DNA from: Bacteroidales bacterium | GTDB lineage: Bacteria; Bacteroidota; Bacteroidia; Bacteroidales; UBA932 | Assembly: GCA_017482565.1 (NCBI GenBank) | Contig: JAFUMO010000014.1 | Span: 1-50,864, forward strand | Length of the DNA: 50,864 nucleotides | Direction: 5' to 3' | Shown here: in pieces, positions 16,378 to 23,906 of the stretch | Numbering within the stretch: the stretch's first letter is position 1 | Layout: the number at the start of each line of letters is the position of its first letter | Translations under genes and position numbers: made by a program | Notes under the pieces: model-generated | Told to the model about the DNA's origin: nothing | The model's input: the letters and a program-made list of their open reading frames with translations, nothing else | The model's database searches: none

Positions 16378-17371
16378 GGAGTGCACACAGACCGGCCACA
16401 TTGTTGGCCGATTTTTTTTCGCCTCCTGGAAATGTAATCTCAATCTGCCCGGGATTGTGGCAGATTATGTTTATCCCCTCCTGCTGCCTTGGGGCAGGGG
16501 TAAATCCGTTGCGGAGCAGGGCATTTCCAACCCAGTAGGCTGTGTTGAAGTCCCCCTCCACACCAACGGGGATATTTCCGGCAGTGGATGAACTGAGCTT
16601 GCCGGTAGATTTGTCAAAAATAATGTTCTCCTTGCTGAAGAACTCCCCAACGGTGCCGTCCATTATGAGGTCTTCAGGGGCTCCGCACTTCACCTGTTTC
16701 CCTTTTGAGAGGAGCCACAGCCGGTCTCCCATCTGTATGGCGGAATCAATGTCGTGGGTAGAGAGGACAATTGCCTTTCCCTGCTCCCTTGCCAGTTTCC
16801 TCAGCAGTACCATTGTCTCAATCCTGGCGGTGACATCAAGGAATGCGGTGGGTTCATCCAGTATAATGATGGGACACTCCTGGGCCAGCACCTTTGCAAT
16901 CATCACCTTCTGCCTTTCACCGTCGGAGAGGGCGGAGACATAACTTTCCCTTTTGTGGGCAATGCCGGCAGCCTGCAGGGATTCTTCAATAATCTTATGG
17001 TCATGTGGCTTCAGGGTCCCAAAGAATCCTGTATAGGGGTGCCTGCCCAAAGAGACAAGTTCATACACGGTAATTCCCCCGGCATTTGTATTCTCAGTGA
17101 GGACAACCCCCACCTCCCTTGCAAACTCACTCTGGGAGTATTGCTGCAGAGGCTTTCCCCGTAGCATCACATCACCCTGAAGAGGGGGCTGGAAGCCGCA
17201 CAATGTACGGATAAGGGTTGACTTGCCGGCACCGTTGAGCCCAAGCAGGCATGTAACCTCACCGCCGTGGAGGGTAAGGTTCACATTGCTCTGTACAACC
17301 TTGCGCCCTCTGGAATCGTTGTAACCTATTGAGAGATTCCTCGCTTCAACCGCTATATCCATTGCCTTCAT
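16355..17371 (-). CDS. btuD: Cobalamin ABC transporter ATP-binding protein BtuD
   Basis: The ATPase of the B12 importer. Walker A is GLNGAGKST, the Q-loop region precedes the signature LSDGERQK, Walker B is IIILDEPTAFLD, and the switch histidine is in STHD. The ABC core ends near residue 250; a further 80-90 residues follow, larger than the E. coli BtuD (249 residues). The tail contains a YWVGNALLRNGF segment. I chose the ATG at 17371; a GTG at 17380 and an ATG at 17362 are alternatives. It lies 15 bases after btuC and is co-transcribed with it. Confidence 0.88.
   Translation of the reverse strand: MKAMDIAVEARNLSIGYNDSRGRKVVQSNVNLTLHGGEVTCLLGLNGAGKSTLIRTLCGFQPPLQGDVMLRGKPLQQYSQSEFAREVGVVLTENTNAGGITVYELVSLGRHPYTGFFGTLKPHDHKIIEESLQAAGIAHKRESYVSALSDGERQKVMIAKVLAQECPIIILDEPTAFLDVTARIETMVLLRKLAREQGKAIVLSTHDIDSAIQMGDRLWLLSKGKQVKCGAPEDLIMDGTVGEFFSKENIIFDKSTGKLSSSTAGNIPVGVEGDFNTAYWVGNALLRNGFTPAPRQQEGINIICHNPGQIEITFPGGEKKSANNVAGLCALLNGLPLP
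16393..16419 (+). terminator. Terminator of btuB-btuG-btuF, inside the btuD coding region
   Basis: CGGCCA (16393-16398) and TGGCCG (16405-16410) enclose a six-base loop and are followed by an eight-T run (16412-16419). It lies 16 bases past the btuF stop. On the opposite strand the same bases encode the EKKSANNVAGL segment near the btuD C-terminus. Confidence 0.75.
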
Positions 17372-17386
17372 CCGTTCCACTTGCGT

Positions 17387-18409
17387 TTAATTGAAATACT
17401 GCAGGTTTTTCCTGTTAATTATCACATATATGATTATTGGGGCACCTATCATTGGTGTAACTGCGTTCAGGGGGAGGAGGCTGTTGCTGCCTGGAATTAC
17501 CGTGAGCATGTTGCACAGCATTGCTATGCAGGCACCGCTGAGGATTGTTACCGGAACCAGATGCTTGTGGTTGGAAGTGCCCAGCAGTATCCTGGCCACA
17601 TGCGGTACAGCTAACCCTATGAACGAGACAGGGCCGCAGAAGGCGGTTATGGTGGCGGTAAGTATTCCTGTGCATAGGAGGATTGAAATCCTGGCACTCT
17701 TTATCTTCACTCCAAGATTGGCCGCATACATCTCCCCAAGGAGGAGGGCGTTGAGCGGCTTGATAAGCAGCAGCGAGTATATCAGCCCGGCTGTAGTAAA
17801 GAATGCAAAATAGGGGAGCTTTTCCGTTGATACACCTGTGAAGTCTCCCATTCCCCACATTACAAACTGGTGTACCTTGTCTGCAGCCGCATGGTAGTTG
17901 AGGATGGAGATTACAGATGATGCCAGATACCCTATCATTATCCCTATGATGAGCAGCATCACATTGCTGCGTACCTTGCGGGAGAAGTATATTATGAGGG
18001 AAAGCACTGCTATGGAACCTGCAAGTGCAGCCAGGATCATTGTGAAATATGCACCGCCTGTCATTCCGCCGAGGAGTCCGCCTGAATAGAGCATCACAAT
18101 TGCAACTCCAAGGTTTGCACCGTCACTGATACCTAATATTGAAGGTCCCGCCAGGGGATTCCTGAAGAGAGTCTGGAGCATGAGCCCGCTTATAGCCAGT
18201 CCGGCTCCGGCCAGCATTGCTGTAATGCTCTGTGGAAGCCTTGAGTTAAGTACAATCATGCTCCATGATGCCTTTTCTGCCTCACCGCCGGTAAGGATGC
18301 TCAGCACATCCCCTATGGGGATGTTTACCGCACCATAAACCAGGTTGCCCATAAACAGGACAACAAATGCAGCTGCCAGAACGTAATATGCCTTCCTATG
18401 CATCTTCAT
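17387..18409 (-). CDS. btuC: Cobalamin ABC transporter permease BtuC
   Basis: A 340-residue FecCD-family permease, with about ten transmembrane helices. Family landmarks include SWSMIVLNSRLPQSITAMLAGAG shortened near residue 47 (the RLPR-type motif appears as RLPQ), NPLAGPSILGISDGANLG near 90 and the C-terminal FIGLAVPHVARILLGTSNHKHL, which contacts the ATPase. The first gene of a btuC-btuD unit. No cobalamin riboswitch is visible upstream; the only signal is a TAnnTTTG element six bases before the start codon. Confidence 0.9.
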   Translation of the reverse strand: MKMHRKAYYVLAAAFVVLFMGNLVYGAVNIPIGDVLSILTGGEAEKASWSMIVLNSRLPQSITAMLAGAGLAISGLMLQTLFRNPLAGPSILGISDGANLGVAIVMLYSGGLLGGMTGGAYFTMILAALAGSIAVLSLIIYFSRKVRSNVMLLIIGIMIGYLASSVISILNYHAAADKVHQFVMWGMGDFTGVSTEKLPYFAFFTTAGLIYSLLLIKPLNALLLGEMYAANLGVKIKSARISILLCTGILTATITAFCGPVSFIGLAVPHVARILLGTSNHKHLVPVTILSGACIAMLCNMLTVIPGSNSLLPLNAVTPMIGAPIIIYVIINRKNLQYFN

Positions 18410-18414
18410 ACTGG

Positions 18415-18422
18415 CAAAGATA
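18415..18422 (-). promoter_or_regulatory. -7 element of btuC-btuD
   Basis: The reverse complement reads TATCTTTG, a full TAnnTTTG match, only five bases upstream of the btuC ATG, which implies a nearly leaderless mRNA. There is no room for a riboswitch. Confidence 0.55.
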
Positions 18423-18437
18423 GCAATTATTCCACTG

Positions 18438-18674
18438 CTAATAGCCCCTTTCAGCCACTATATTCTTAAAAATGGCATCTTCAAGGGGGCGGAGCATATG
18501 CTTCATGTGCAGTATGCTGCTCCATTCATGCAGCGGTCCTTTCCAGGTGCAGTTGTTGTGGTCTGTTCCAATGATTATGTCGGGAAGATTATCATCTCCG
18601 GCAATTATCCTGCTTACCACGCAGGCCCTTTCCTTGCGGTATATGAGGATGTTACCCACCTTTATCTCTCTCAT
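18438..18674 (-). CDS. Small protein of unknown function (78 residues)
   Basis: I do not recognise a family with confidence. The 78-residue product starts MREIKVGNILIYRKERACVVSRII, shown here only to its first 24 positions in outline: a VGNILIY strand, a VVSRII strand, then IIIGTDHNN and a W-containing C-terminal half. This spacing loosely resembles the distal half of S24/S26 peptidase folds (VGDi-hRIi-GDxN) without the catalytic Ser/Lys part, which is speculation. A longer frame reaches 18743, but the ATG at 18674 is preceded by AAAAAGGAG and a TATATTTG element, which fixes the start. It sits between btuC and the EamA gene. Confidence 0.6.
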   Translation of the reverse strand: MREIKVGNILIYRKERACVVSRIIAGDDNLPDIIIGTDHNNCTWKGPLHEWSSILHMKHMLRPLEDAIFKNIVAERGY

Positions 18675-18695
18675 CTCCTTTTTCTGTGGTTTGTA

Positions 18696-18703
18696 CAAAT
18701 ATA
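18696..18703 (-). promoter_or_regulatory. -7 element of the 78-residue protein gene
   Basis: The reverse complement reads TATATTTG, a full match, about 22 bases upstream of the ATG at 18674. Confidence 0.5.
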
Positions 18704-18747
18704 TGGAGAGATGCAGCCGGCAGTTAACACCTATAGGGTGCAAAAGG

Positions 18748-19701
18748 CTATTTCTTCCCCTTTTGGCTCATTATCACAAGGTAAACGGCAACAAATACCA
18801 GTGCCATCCCTATTCCCTGGCTGAGGTTGAGCCTTTCCCCGAATATGGCGATACCAACGAGTACTGCAGTAAGTGGCTCCATGCACCCCAGGATTGCAGT
18901 TATGGTTGAGCCTATAATCTGAATGGCATAAACAAGGGTGAGGTCTGAGATTAGGGTTGGTATGAATGCAAGTGCCAATATGTTCCACCACTGGTGGAAT
19001 GTTACAAGCGGTGCAAATGTCCCTCCCTTTACAAGTATGTTAAGCATGAACAGCATACAGGAGAATGCAAGCACGTAGAAGGTAAGCTTCATTCCGTTCA
19101 TCCCGGCAATTGCCTTTATGTTGTTAACCCCAATTATGTATGAACCGTATGTGAAGATTGTCACAAGTACAAACAGAAGTCCCAGGGGATTCATTACCAT
19201 GCCGCTTCCAAGGGATGCACCGCTCAGGAAGAACACCCCTGCAAAGGCCAGTATCACCGAGAATGCCTTGAGCAATGTAAACTTTTCACCAAAGAACAAT
19301 ACCATTACGGCAGTTACAAAAACAGGGTAGAGGAAGTGCATTGTGGTGGCAATTCCGCTTGGAATCTCTCCAATTGTATATGAGGCTGTGAGGAAGATGC
19401 TGGTTGAGGCATAGAATACTGAGATGAGCAGCAGAAGCAGGAACTGTTTAGCGGAGATTCCAAAGGCATCCGACAATATAACTCCTGCACTCTTGGCCCC
19501 GGCATGTCTCCTGGCAGAGCTGATGAGGACAATCACACCCATCAGGAGCGCAGAGAACAGGAACCTGTAGAAGCATACGCTGTCAAGGTCAAGCTCAAGG
19601 CTCTTGTCCTGGTTCACCATAAGTGGAATTGAGAACAAAGGTATCAGGCCAAAGGTGGCTGAAGACAAAATGGCCATTATCAGGCCCCGCAAGTTTCGCA
19701 T
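18748..19701 (-). CDS. EamA/DMT family transporter
   Basis: A 317-residue integral membrane protein with ten hydrophobic helices in two related halves, the drug/metabolite transporter layout. The second half shows the typical IIGSTITAILGCMEPLTAVLVGIAIFGE region (quoted in part: GCMEPLTAVLVGIAIFGE) and the first half IGEIPSGIATTMHFLYPVF. The substrate (often an amino acid or nucleotide precursor for the family) cannot be told. It follows the rubrerythrin terminator and has its own promoter. Confidence 0.85.
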   Translation of the reverse strand: MRNLRGLIMAILSSATFGLIPLFSIPLMVNQDKSLELDLDSVCFYRFLFSALLMGVIVLISSARRHAGAKSAGVILSDAFGISAKQFLLLLLISVFYASTSIFLTASYTIGEIPSGIATTMHFLYPVFVTAVMVLFFGEKFTLLKAFSVILAFAGVFFLSGASLGSGMVMNPLGLLFVLVTIFTYGSYIIGVNNIKAIAGMNGMKLTFYVLAFSCMLFMLNILVKGGTFAPLVTFHQWWNILALAFIPTLISDLTLVYAIQIIGSTITAILGCMEPLTAVLVGIAIFGERLNLSQGIGMALVFVAVYLVIMSQKGKK

Positions 19702-19720
19702 ATCAATATTAATTTGCCGT

Positions 19721-19728
19721 CAAAGGTA
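19721..19728 (-). promoter_or_regulatory. -7 element of the EamA gene
   Basis: The reverse complement reads TACCTTTG, 20 bases upstream of the ATG, and lies directly behind the T-run of the rubrerythrin terminator. Confidence 0.55.
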
Positions 19729-19730
19729 CA

Positions 19731-19759
19731 AAAAAAACCGCCCGGAAAACCGGGCGGTT
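19731..19759 (-). terminator. Terminator of rubrerythrin
   Basis: A perfect 10-bp stem AACCGCCCGG/CCGGGCGGTT (19736-19745 with 19750-19759) and AAAA loop, followed on the minus strand by eight or more T residues. Confidence 0.9.
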
Positions 19760-19779
19760 CCAACACACATAATCCAATG

Positions 19780-20355
19780 TTAGTAATTCCACTTTTTAGG
19801 CTCAAAGTATGCCTGTGGATGAAGACATGCAGGACATGCTCCAGGAGCTTTCTTTCCTGTATATACATAGCCACAGTTCCTGCACTGCCACTCAATTGCC
19901 TCTTCCCTCTCAAATACCTTGCCTGCCTCAACTCTTGCAAGAAGGGTGCGGTATCTGTCCTCGTGCATTGCCTCAACCTTAGCAATTTCCCTGAATGCAA
20001 CTGCAACCTGAGGGAAACCCTCCTGCATTGCAACTTCAGCCATATGAGGATAGGCTACGCTCCACTCCTCGTTCTCACCCATTGCTGCGGCAAGAAGGTT
20101 CTCTGCTGTAGTGCCAATCTTTCCTGCAGGGTATGTAGCTGTAATCTCAAGATCTCCCCCCTCAAGGAATTTGAAGAATCTCTTTGCATGCTCCTTCTCC
20201 TGGTCTGCAGTCTCGGCAAATACGGCGCTGATCTGCTCAAAACCCTCCTTCTTTGCTACGCTTGCAAAGAATGTATATCTTGTTCTTGCCTGTGACTCGC
20301 CTGCAAATGCGGTCAATAGATTTTTCTCGGTCTGTGTACCTTTGATAGATGCCAT
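19780..20355 (-). CDS. rbr: Rubrerythrin
   Basis: A 191-residue cytosolic peroxide reductase used by anaerobes. The N-terminal ferritin-like domain carries the diiron ligands in ESQARTRY, ETADQEKEHA and the later E...EAMHEDRY. The C-terminal rubredoxin domain has two CxxC knuckles (CRNCGY and CPACLHP). The ATG is preceded by AGGAG, one of the few clear ribosome-binding sites here. It follows the PerR-like gene by 48 bases on the same strand, a common pairing for peroxide response. Upstream, ATAATTTTATTAT (20370-20382) is a short palindrome that could be an operator. Confidence 0.95.
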   Translation of the reverse strand: MASIKGTQTEKNLLTAFAGESQARTRYTFFASVAKKEGFEQISAVFAETADQEKEHAKRFFKFLEGGDLEITATYPAGKIGTTAENLLAAAMGENEEWSVAYPHMAEVAMQEGFPQVAVAFREIAKVEAMHEDRYRTLLARVEAGKVFEREEAIEWQCRNCGYVYTGKKAPGACPACLHPQAYFEPKKWNY

Positions 20356-20403
20356 AGTTTTGTTCTCCTATAATTTTATTATTGTTTGTGTTTCTTGTGC
20401 CTA

Positions 20404-20811
20404 TTATGCAATTTTATTTCCTACAAGCTGTATATCAACGGACTTGATGTTAAAGTTGTCAAATTTTCTGGTTGATATGTATTCCATGACCATCCTTACA
20501 AGCTCAGGATCGTGAAAATCCTCATATGAGTTATCGGCTGTGTCATAAAAATGGGCATGTTCATAGACGTTTACATCAAAATACATCTTGTTGTTTGAAC
20601 TGAACCGTCTTACCAGAAGCCCTGAGTTTACAAATGACTCCAATACATTATATATTGTTGCAATGGTCATGGAAGGGAACGAGACTGCAACTTCCTCTGC
20701 AACCCTATCCACGCATGCGTGCCCAAGCTTCCTCATTGCAGCGTAAACTGCAATCCTCTGGGGCGTGGTCTTCAGTCCGGCTTCCTTAATTTTCTCTTTT
20801 AATGCAAGCAT
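20404..20811 (-). CDS. Fur/PerR-family transcriptional repressor
   Basis: A 135-residue Fur-superfamily regulator. TPQRIAVYAAM and the MTIATIYNVLESFVNSGLL recognition-helix region define the winged helix, and EHAHFYD is the regulatory metal site. The CxxC pairs that hold structural zinc in typical Fur and PerR are absent; the only cysteine is in GHACVDR, and the stretch after HAHF reads YDTADNSYEDFHDPE. Position before rubrerythrin suggests peroxide sensing. The frame runs back to 20934 without a stop, but the ATG at 20811 aligns with family N-termini. It diverges from gadB. Confidence 0.88.
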   Translation of the reverse strand: MLALKEKIKEAGLKTTPQRIAVYAAMRKLGHACVDRVAEEVAVSFPSMTIATIYNVLESFVNSGLLVRRFSSNNKMYFDVNVYEHAHFYDTADNSYEDFHDPELVRMVMEYISTRKFDNFNIKSVDIQLVGNKIA

Positions 20812-20884
20812 ATATTCTCTGTTTTTGTTTGTGCTGCAAAGTAAATTAAAATGATTATTATATGCAAGTAATTTTAAGAAAATA

Positions 20885-20915
20885 TTACAACTTAAATCAA
20901 AAAAAGTTGTTGTAA
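20885..20915. promoter_or_regulatory. Inverted repeat between the perR-like gene and gadB
   Basis: TTACAACTT (20885-20893) is mirrored by AAGTTGTTGTAA (20904-20915), with an extra GTT in the right arm. It lies 41-71 bases upstream of the gadB ATG. A second AT-rich near-palindrome resembling a PerR box lies around 20852-20866. Neither has been shown to bind a regulator. Confidence 0.3.
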
Positions 20916-20956
20916 ATGAACTATCGGGAATCAAAAAATTTAATAACCAGAAGATT

Positions 20957-22360
20957 ATGAAAGAAGAAAAATTTTTGGACGCCCCTGTATTCGCACAGAA
21001 GAGCGTTTTGGAGCAGGCTCCTGCAGATGTAATTCCACAAAATCCTACAGACCCTGAAGTTGCCTACCAGATGGTTAAGGAGGAGACCTATCCCCAGACA
21101 AACCCAATGCTCAACCTGGCTACATTTGTTACCACCTATATGGATGATTATGCCACAAGGCTCATGAATGAGGCAATAAACATCAACTATATAGATGAAA
21201 CGGAATATCCACGTGTGGCGGTGATAAACGGCAAGTGCATAAACATCCTTGCCAACCTCTGGAACACCCCGGAGCAGCGTAAATGGAAGACAGGAGCAGT
21301 GGGCATAGGGTCAAGTGAAGCCTGTATGCTGGGAGGTATTGCAGCGTGGCTGAGGTGGAAGAAGAGGAGGATATCCCAGGGCAAGCCCTATGACAAGCCC
21401 AACTTTGTGATAAGTACAGGAATGCAGGTAGTATGGGAAAAATTCTCTCAGCTGTGGCAGGTGGAGATGAGGCAGGTCCCCATTTCAAGGGAGCACATTA
21501 CCCTGGATCCGGCTCTTGCACTCCAGTATTGTGATGAAAACACAATCTGCGTGGTACCTATCCAGGGGGTAACATGGACAGGTCTCAATGATGATGTGGA
21601 GGCACTTGATGCGGCCCTTGAAGAGTACAATGCCCGCACAGGATATGATATTCCAATACATGTGGATGCAGCCTCGGGCGGATTCATCCTCCCGTTCCTC
21701 AAACCGGAGAAAAAATGGGACTTCAGGCTCAAATGGGTTCTCTCAATAAGCACCTCAGGGCACAAATATGGCCTTGTATACCCAGGATTGGGATGGGTAA
21801 TATGGAAGGATAAGCAGTATCTTCCAGATGAAATGAACTTCTCCGTAAATTATCTTGGAGCGGAAATCTCCCAGGTTGGGCTCAACTTCTCCCGTCCTGG
21901 AGCCCAGATTTTGGGGCAATACTACAATTATATAAGATTGGGATTTGAAGGGTACAAGGCAATCCAGCAGAACTGTATGGATATAGCAAAATACATCTGG
22001 GAAGAGATAGCCAAGTTCCCTCAGTTCCACAACTATGCGGATGAGGTGGTGAACCCTCTGTTCATCTGGCATCTGGATGAGGAATATGACCGGAGTGCAA
22101 AATGGACCCTCTATGACCTGCAGGACAAACTCAAGCAATATGGCTGGATGGTTCCTGCATACACCCTCCCTGCCACCCTTGAGGATATAGTAGTTATGAG
22201 GGTAGTTATAAAGCAGGGCTTCACAAGGGATATGGCGGACATGATGCTCAACGATATGCACACAGCCGTGGCAGAACTTGACAGGCTGGAATATCCTACC
22301 GCATCCCGCATTGCGTACGAAAAGCAGGAGAAGCAGAAGGGCAAGGTATTTACCCATTAA
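20957..22360 (+). CDS. gadB: Glutamate decarboxylase
   Basis: A 467-residue PLP enzyme that converts glutamate to GABA and consumes a proton, the basis of glutamate-dependent acid resistance. The PLP aspartate lies in IHVDAASGGF and the PLP-binding lysine is about Lys270 in TSGHKYGLVYPG, near the position of the E. coli residue. The N-terminal YMDDYATRLMNEAININYIDETEYP segment (shortened: YMDDYATRLMNEA) is typical of the family, and length matches E. coli GadB (466). gadC follows after 20 bases, forming a two-gene operon. Confidence 0.95.
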   Translation: MKEEKFLDAPVFAQKSVLEQAPADVIPQNPTDPEVAYQMVKEETYPQTNPMLNLATFVTTYMDDYATRLMNEAININYIDETEYPRVAVINGKCINILANLWNTPEQRKWKTGAVGIGSSEACMLGGIAAWLRWKKRRISQGKPYDKPNFVISTGMQVVWEKFSQLWQVEMRQVPISREHITLDPALALQYCDENTICVVPIQGVTWTGLNDDVEALDAALEEYNARTGYDIPIHVDAASGGFILPFLKPEKKWDFRLKWVLSISTSGHKYGLVYPGLGWVIWKDKQYLPDEMNFSVNYLGAEISQVGLNFSRPGAQILGQYYNYIRLGFEGYKAIQQNCMDIAKYIWEEIAKFPQFHNYADEVVNPLFIWHLDEEYDRSAKWTLYDLQDKLKQYGWMVPAYTLPATLEDIVVMRVVIKQGFTRDMADMMLNDMHTAVAELDRLEYPTASRIAYEKQEKQKGKVFTH

Positions 22361-22380
22361 CGGTTTAAAACTTTACAGTT

Positions 22381-23838
22381 ATGGCTGATAACAAGAAACA
22401 GGTTGCCAAGCTTGGGGTTGTTACGCTGGCAATCATGAATGTCACCGCTGTGGTGAGCCTCAGGGGCTTGCCGGCTGAGGCGGAGTATGGATTGAGTTCT
22501 GCATTCTATTATCTGTTTGCCGCAATTGTTTTTCTTATACCTACATCGCTGGTGGCTGCGGAGCTGGCAGCAATGTTCAAGGACAAGCAGGGCGGAGTGT
22601 TCAGGTGGGTAGGTGAGGCCTTTGGGAAGAAGTGGGGTTTCCTGGCCATCTGGCTGCAGTGGATAGAGAGTACCATCTGGTATCCTACAGTGCTAACCTT
22701 CGGTGCCGTGGCAATTGCATTCATCGGGATGGGGCAGGCGCATGATATGGCCCTGGCTTCAAACAAGATATATTCGCTCGTGGTGGTGCTTGCAATCTAC
22801 TGGCTGGCTACCTTAATCTCCCTCAAGGGAATGGGATGGGTATCCAAGGTGGCAAAGATAGGAGGCCTGGTGGGAACGATAATACCAGCGGCACTTCTGG
22901 TGCTGTTGGGGGTTGTGTATCTCGCTACCGGCGGGGTTTCCCAGATGGATTTCCATGGGAGCTTCTTCCCAGATCTTACCAATTTCAACAATCTGGTGCT
23001 GGCATCGGGAATATTCCTCTTCTATGCAGGTATGGAGATGGGCGGTATCCATGTAACGGATATGGAGAACCCTGCCAAGAACTACCCTAAGGCCATCTTC
23101 ATGGGTGCGTTCATCACCGTGCTGATTTTTGTGCTGGGTACTTTTGCCCTTGGTGTGATTATCCCGCAGAAGGATATCAACCTTACCCAGAGCCTGCTGA
23201 TTGGTTTTGACAAATATTTTGCCTACCTGAAGGCAAGCTGGCTTTCCCCTGTGATAGCCGTGGCCCTGGCGTTTGGAGTGCTGGCAAGTGTGCTTACTTG
23301 GGTGTCCGGTCCTTCAAAAGGTATATTTGCCGTTGGAAAGGCTGGTTATCTCCCTCCTTTTTTCCAGAAGGCCAACGGTGCCGGGGTACAGAGGAATATC
23401 CTGCTGGTACAGGGCGGCATTGTAACCATACTGGGACTCCTGTTCGTGGTGATGCCTTCAGTACAGAGTTTCTACCAGATATTGAGCCAGCTTACCGTGG
23501 TGCTCTACCTTATAATGTACCTTATAATGTTTGCTGCGGCCATAAAGCTCAGGTATAACATGAAGGATTATGAGCGTCCGTACAGGATTGGCAGGAAGGG
23601 TAACGGCATGATGTGGATTGTGAGCGGGCTGGGTTTCTGCGGATCATTGCTTGCATTTGTCCTGAGCTTCATCCCTCCTGGACAGATAGCAACGGGAAGC
23701 AATACCGTGTGGTATTCTGTCCTTGCCATAGGGTGTGTGGTTGTGGTTGGTGCACCACTGCTCATCTATGCGAACAGGAAGGATAGCTGGGTTTCAAAAG
23801 ATGCGGAGTTTGAGCCTTTCCATTGGGAGGTGAAGTAA
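22381..23838 (+). CDS. gadC: Glutamate/GABA antiporter
   Basis: A 485-residue APC-superfamily antiporter with twelve predicted helices. The N-terminal VTLAIMNVTAVVSLRGLPAE (LRGLP motif) and QGGVFRWVGEAFG are characteristic of GadC-like proteins. It exchanges external glutamate for the GABA made by GadB. The C-terminal tail after the last helix is short (about 20 residues), so the C-plug that closes E. coli GadC at neutral pH may be reduced. A terminator starts eight bases past the stop. Confidence 0.9.
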   Translation: MADNKKQVAKLGVVTLAIMNVTAVVSLRGLPAEAEYGLSSAFYYLFAAIVFLIPTSLVAAELAAMFKDKQGGVFRWVGEAFGKKWGFLAIWLQWIESTIWYPTVLTFGAVAIAFIGMGQAHDMALASNKIYSLVVVLAIYWLATLISLKGMGWVSKVAKIGGLVGTIIPAALLVLLGVVYLATGGVSQMDFHGSFFPDLTNFNNLVLASGIFLFYAGMEMGGIHVTDMENPAKNYPKAIFMGAFITVLIFVLGTFALGVIIPQKDINLTQSLLIGFDKYFAYLKASWLSPVIAVALAFGVLASVLTWVSGPSKGIFAVGKAGYLPPFFQKANGAGVQRNILLVQGGIVTILGLLFVVMPSVQSFYQILSQLTVVLYLIMYLIMFAAAIKLRYNMKDYERPYRIGRKGNGMMWIVSGLGFCGSLLAFVLSFIPPGQIATGSNTVWYSVLAIGCVVVVGAPLLIYANRKDSWVSKDAEFEPFHWEVK

Positions 23839-23840
23839 TG

Positions 23841-23877
23841 AAAAAGACGGCATCCATCAGGGTGCCGTCCTTCTTTT
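23841..23877. terminator. Bidirectional terminator between gadC and the NigD-like gene
   Basis: GACGGCATCC (23846-23855) pairs with GGGTGCCGTC (23860-23869) around ATCA. A-rich sequence precedes and T-rich sequence follows, so it can serve both converging genes. Confidence 0.8.
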
Positions 23878-23906
23878 TCTGCAGGGAAGGTGGTTCCCGT
23901 TCCGGC

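Noticed and set aside
18410-18437. A second cobalamin riboswitch before btuC
   Set aside because: The 28-base gap is far too short and none of the aptamer blocks is present on the minus strand.
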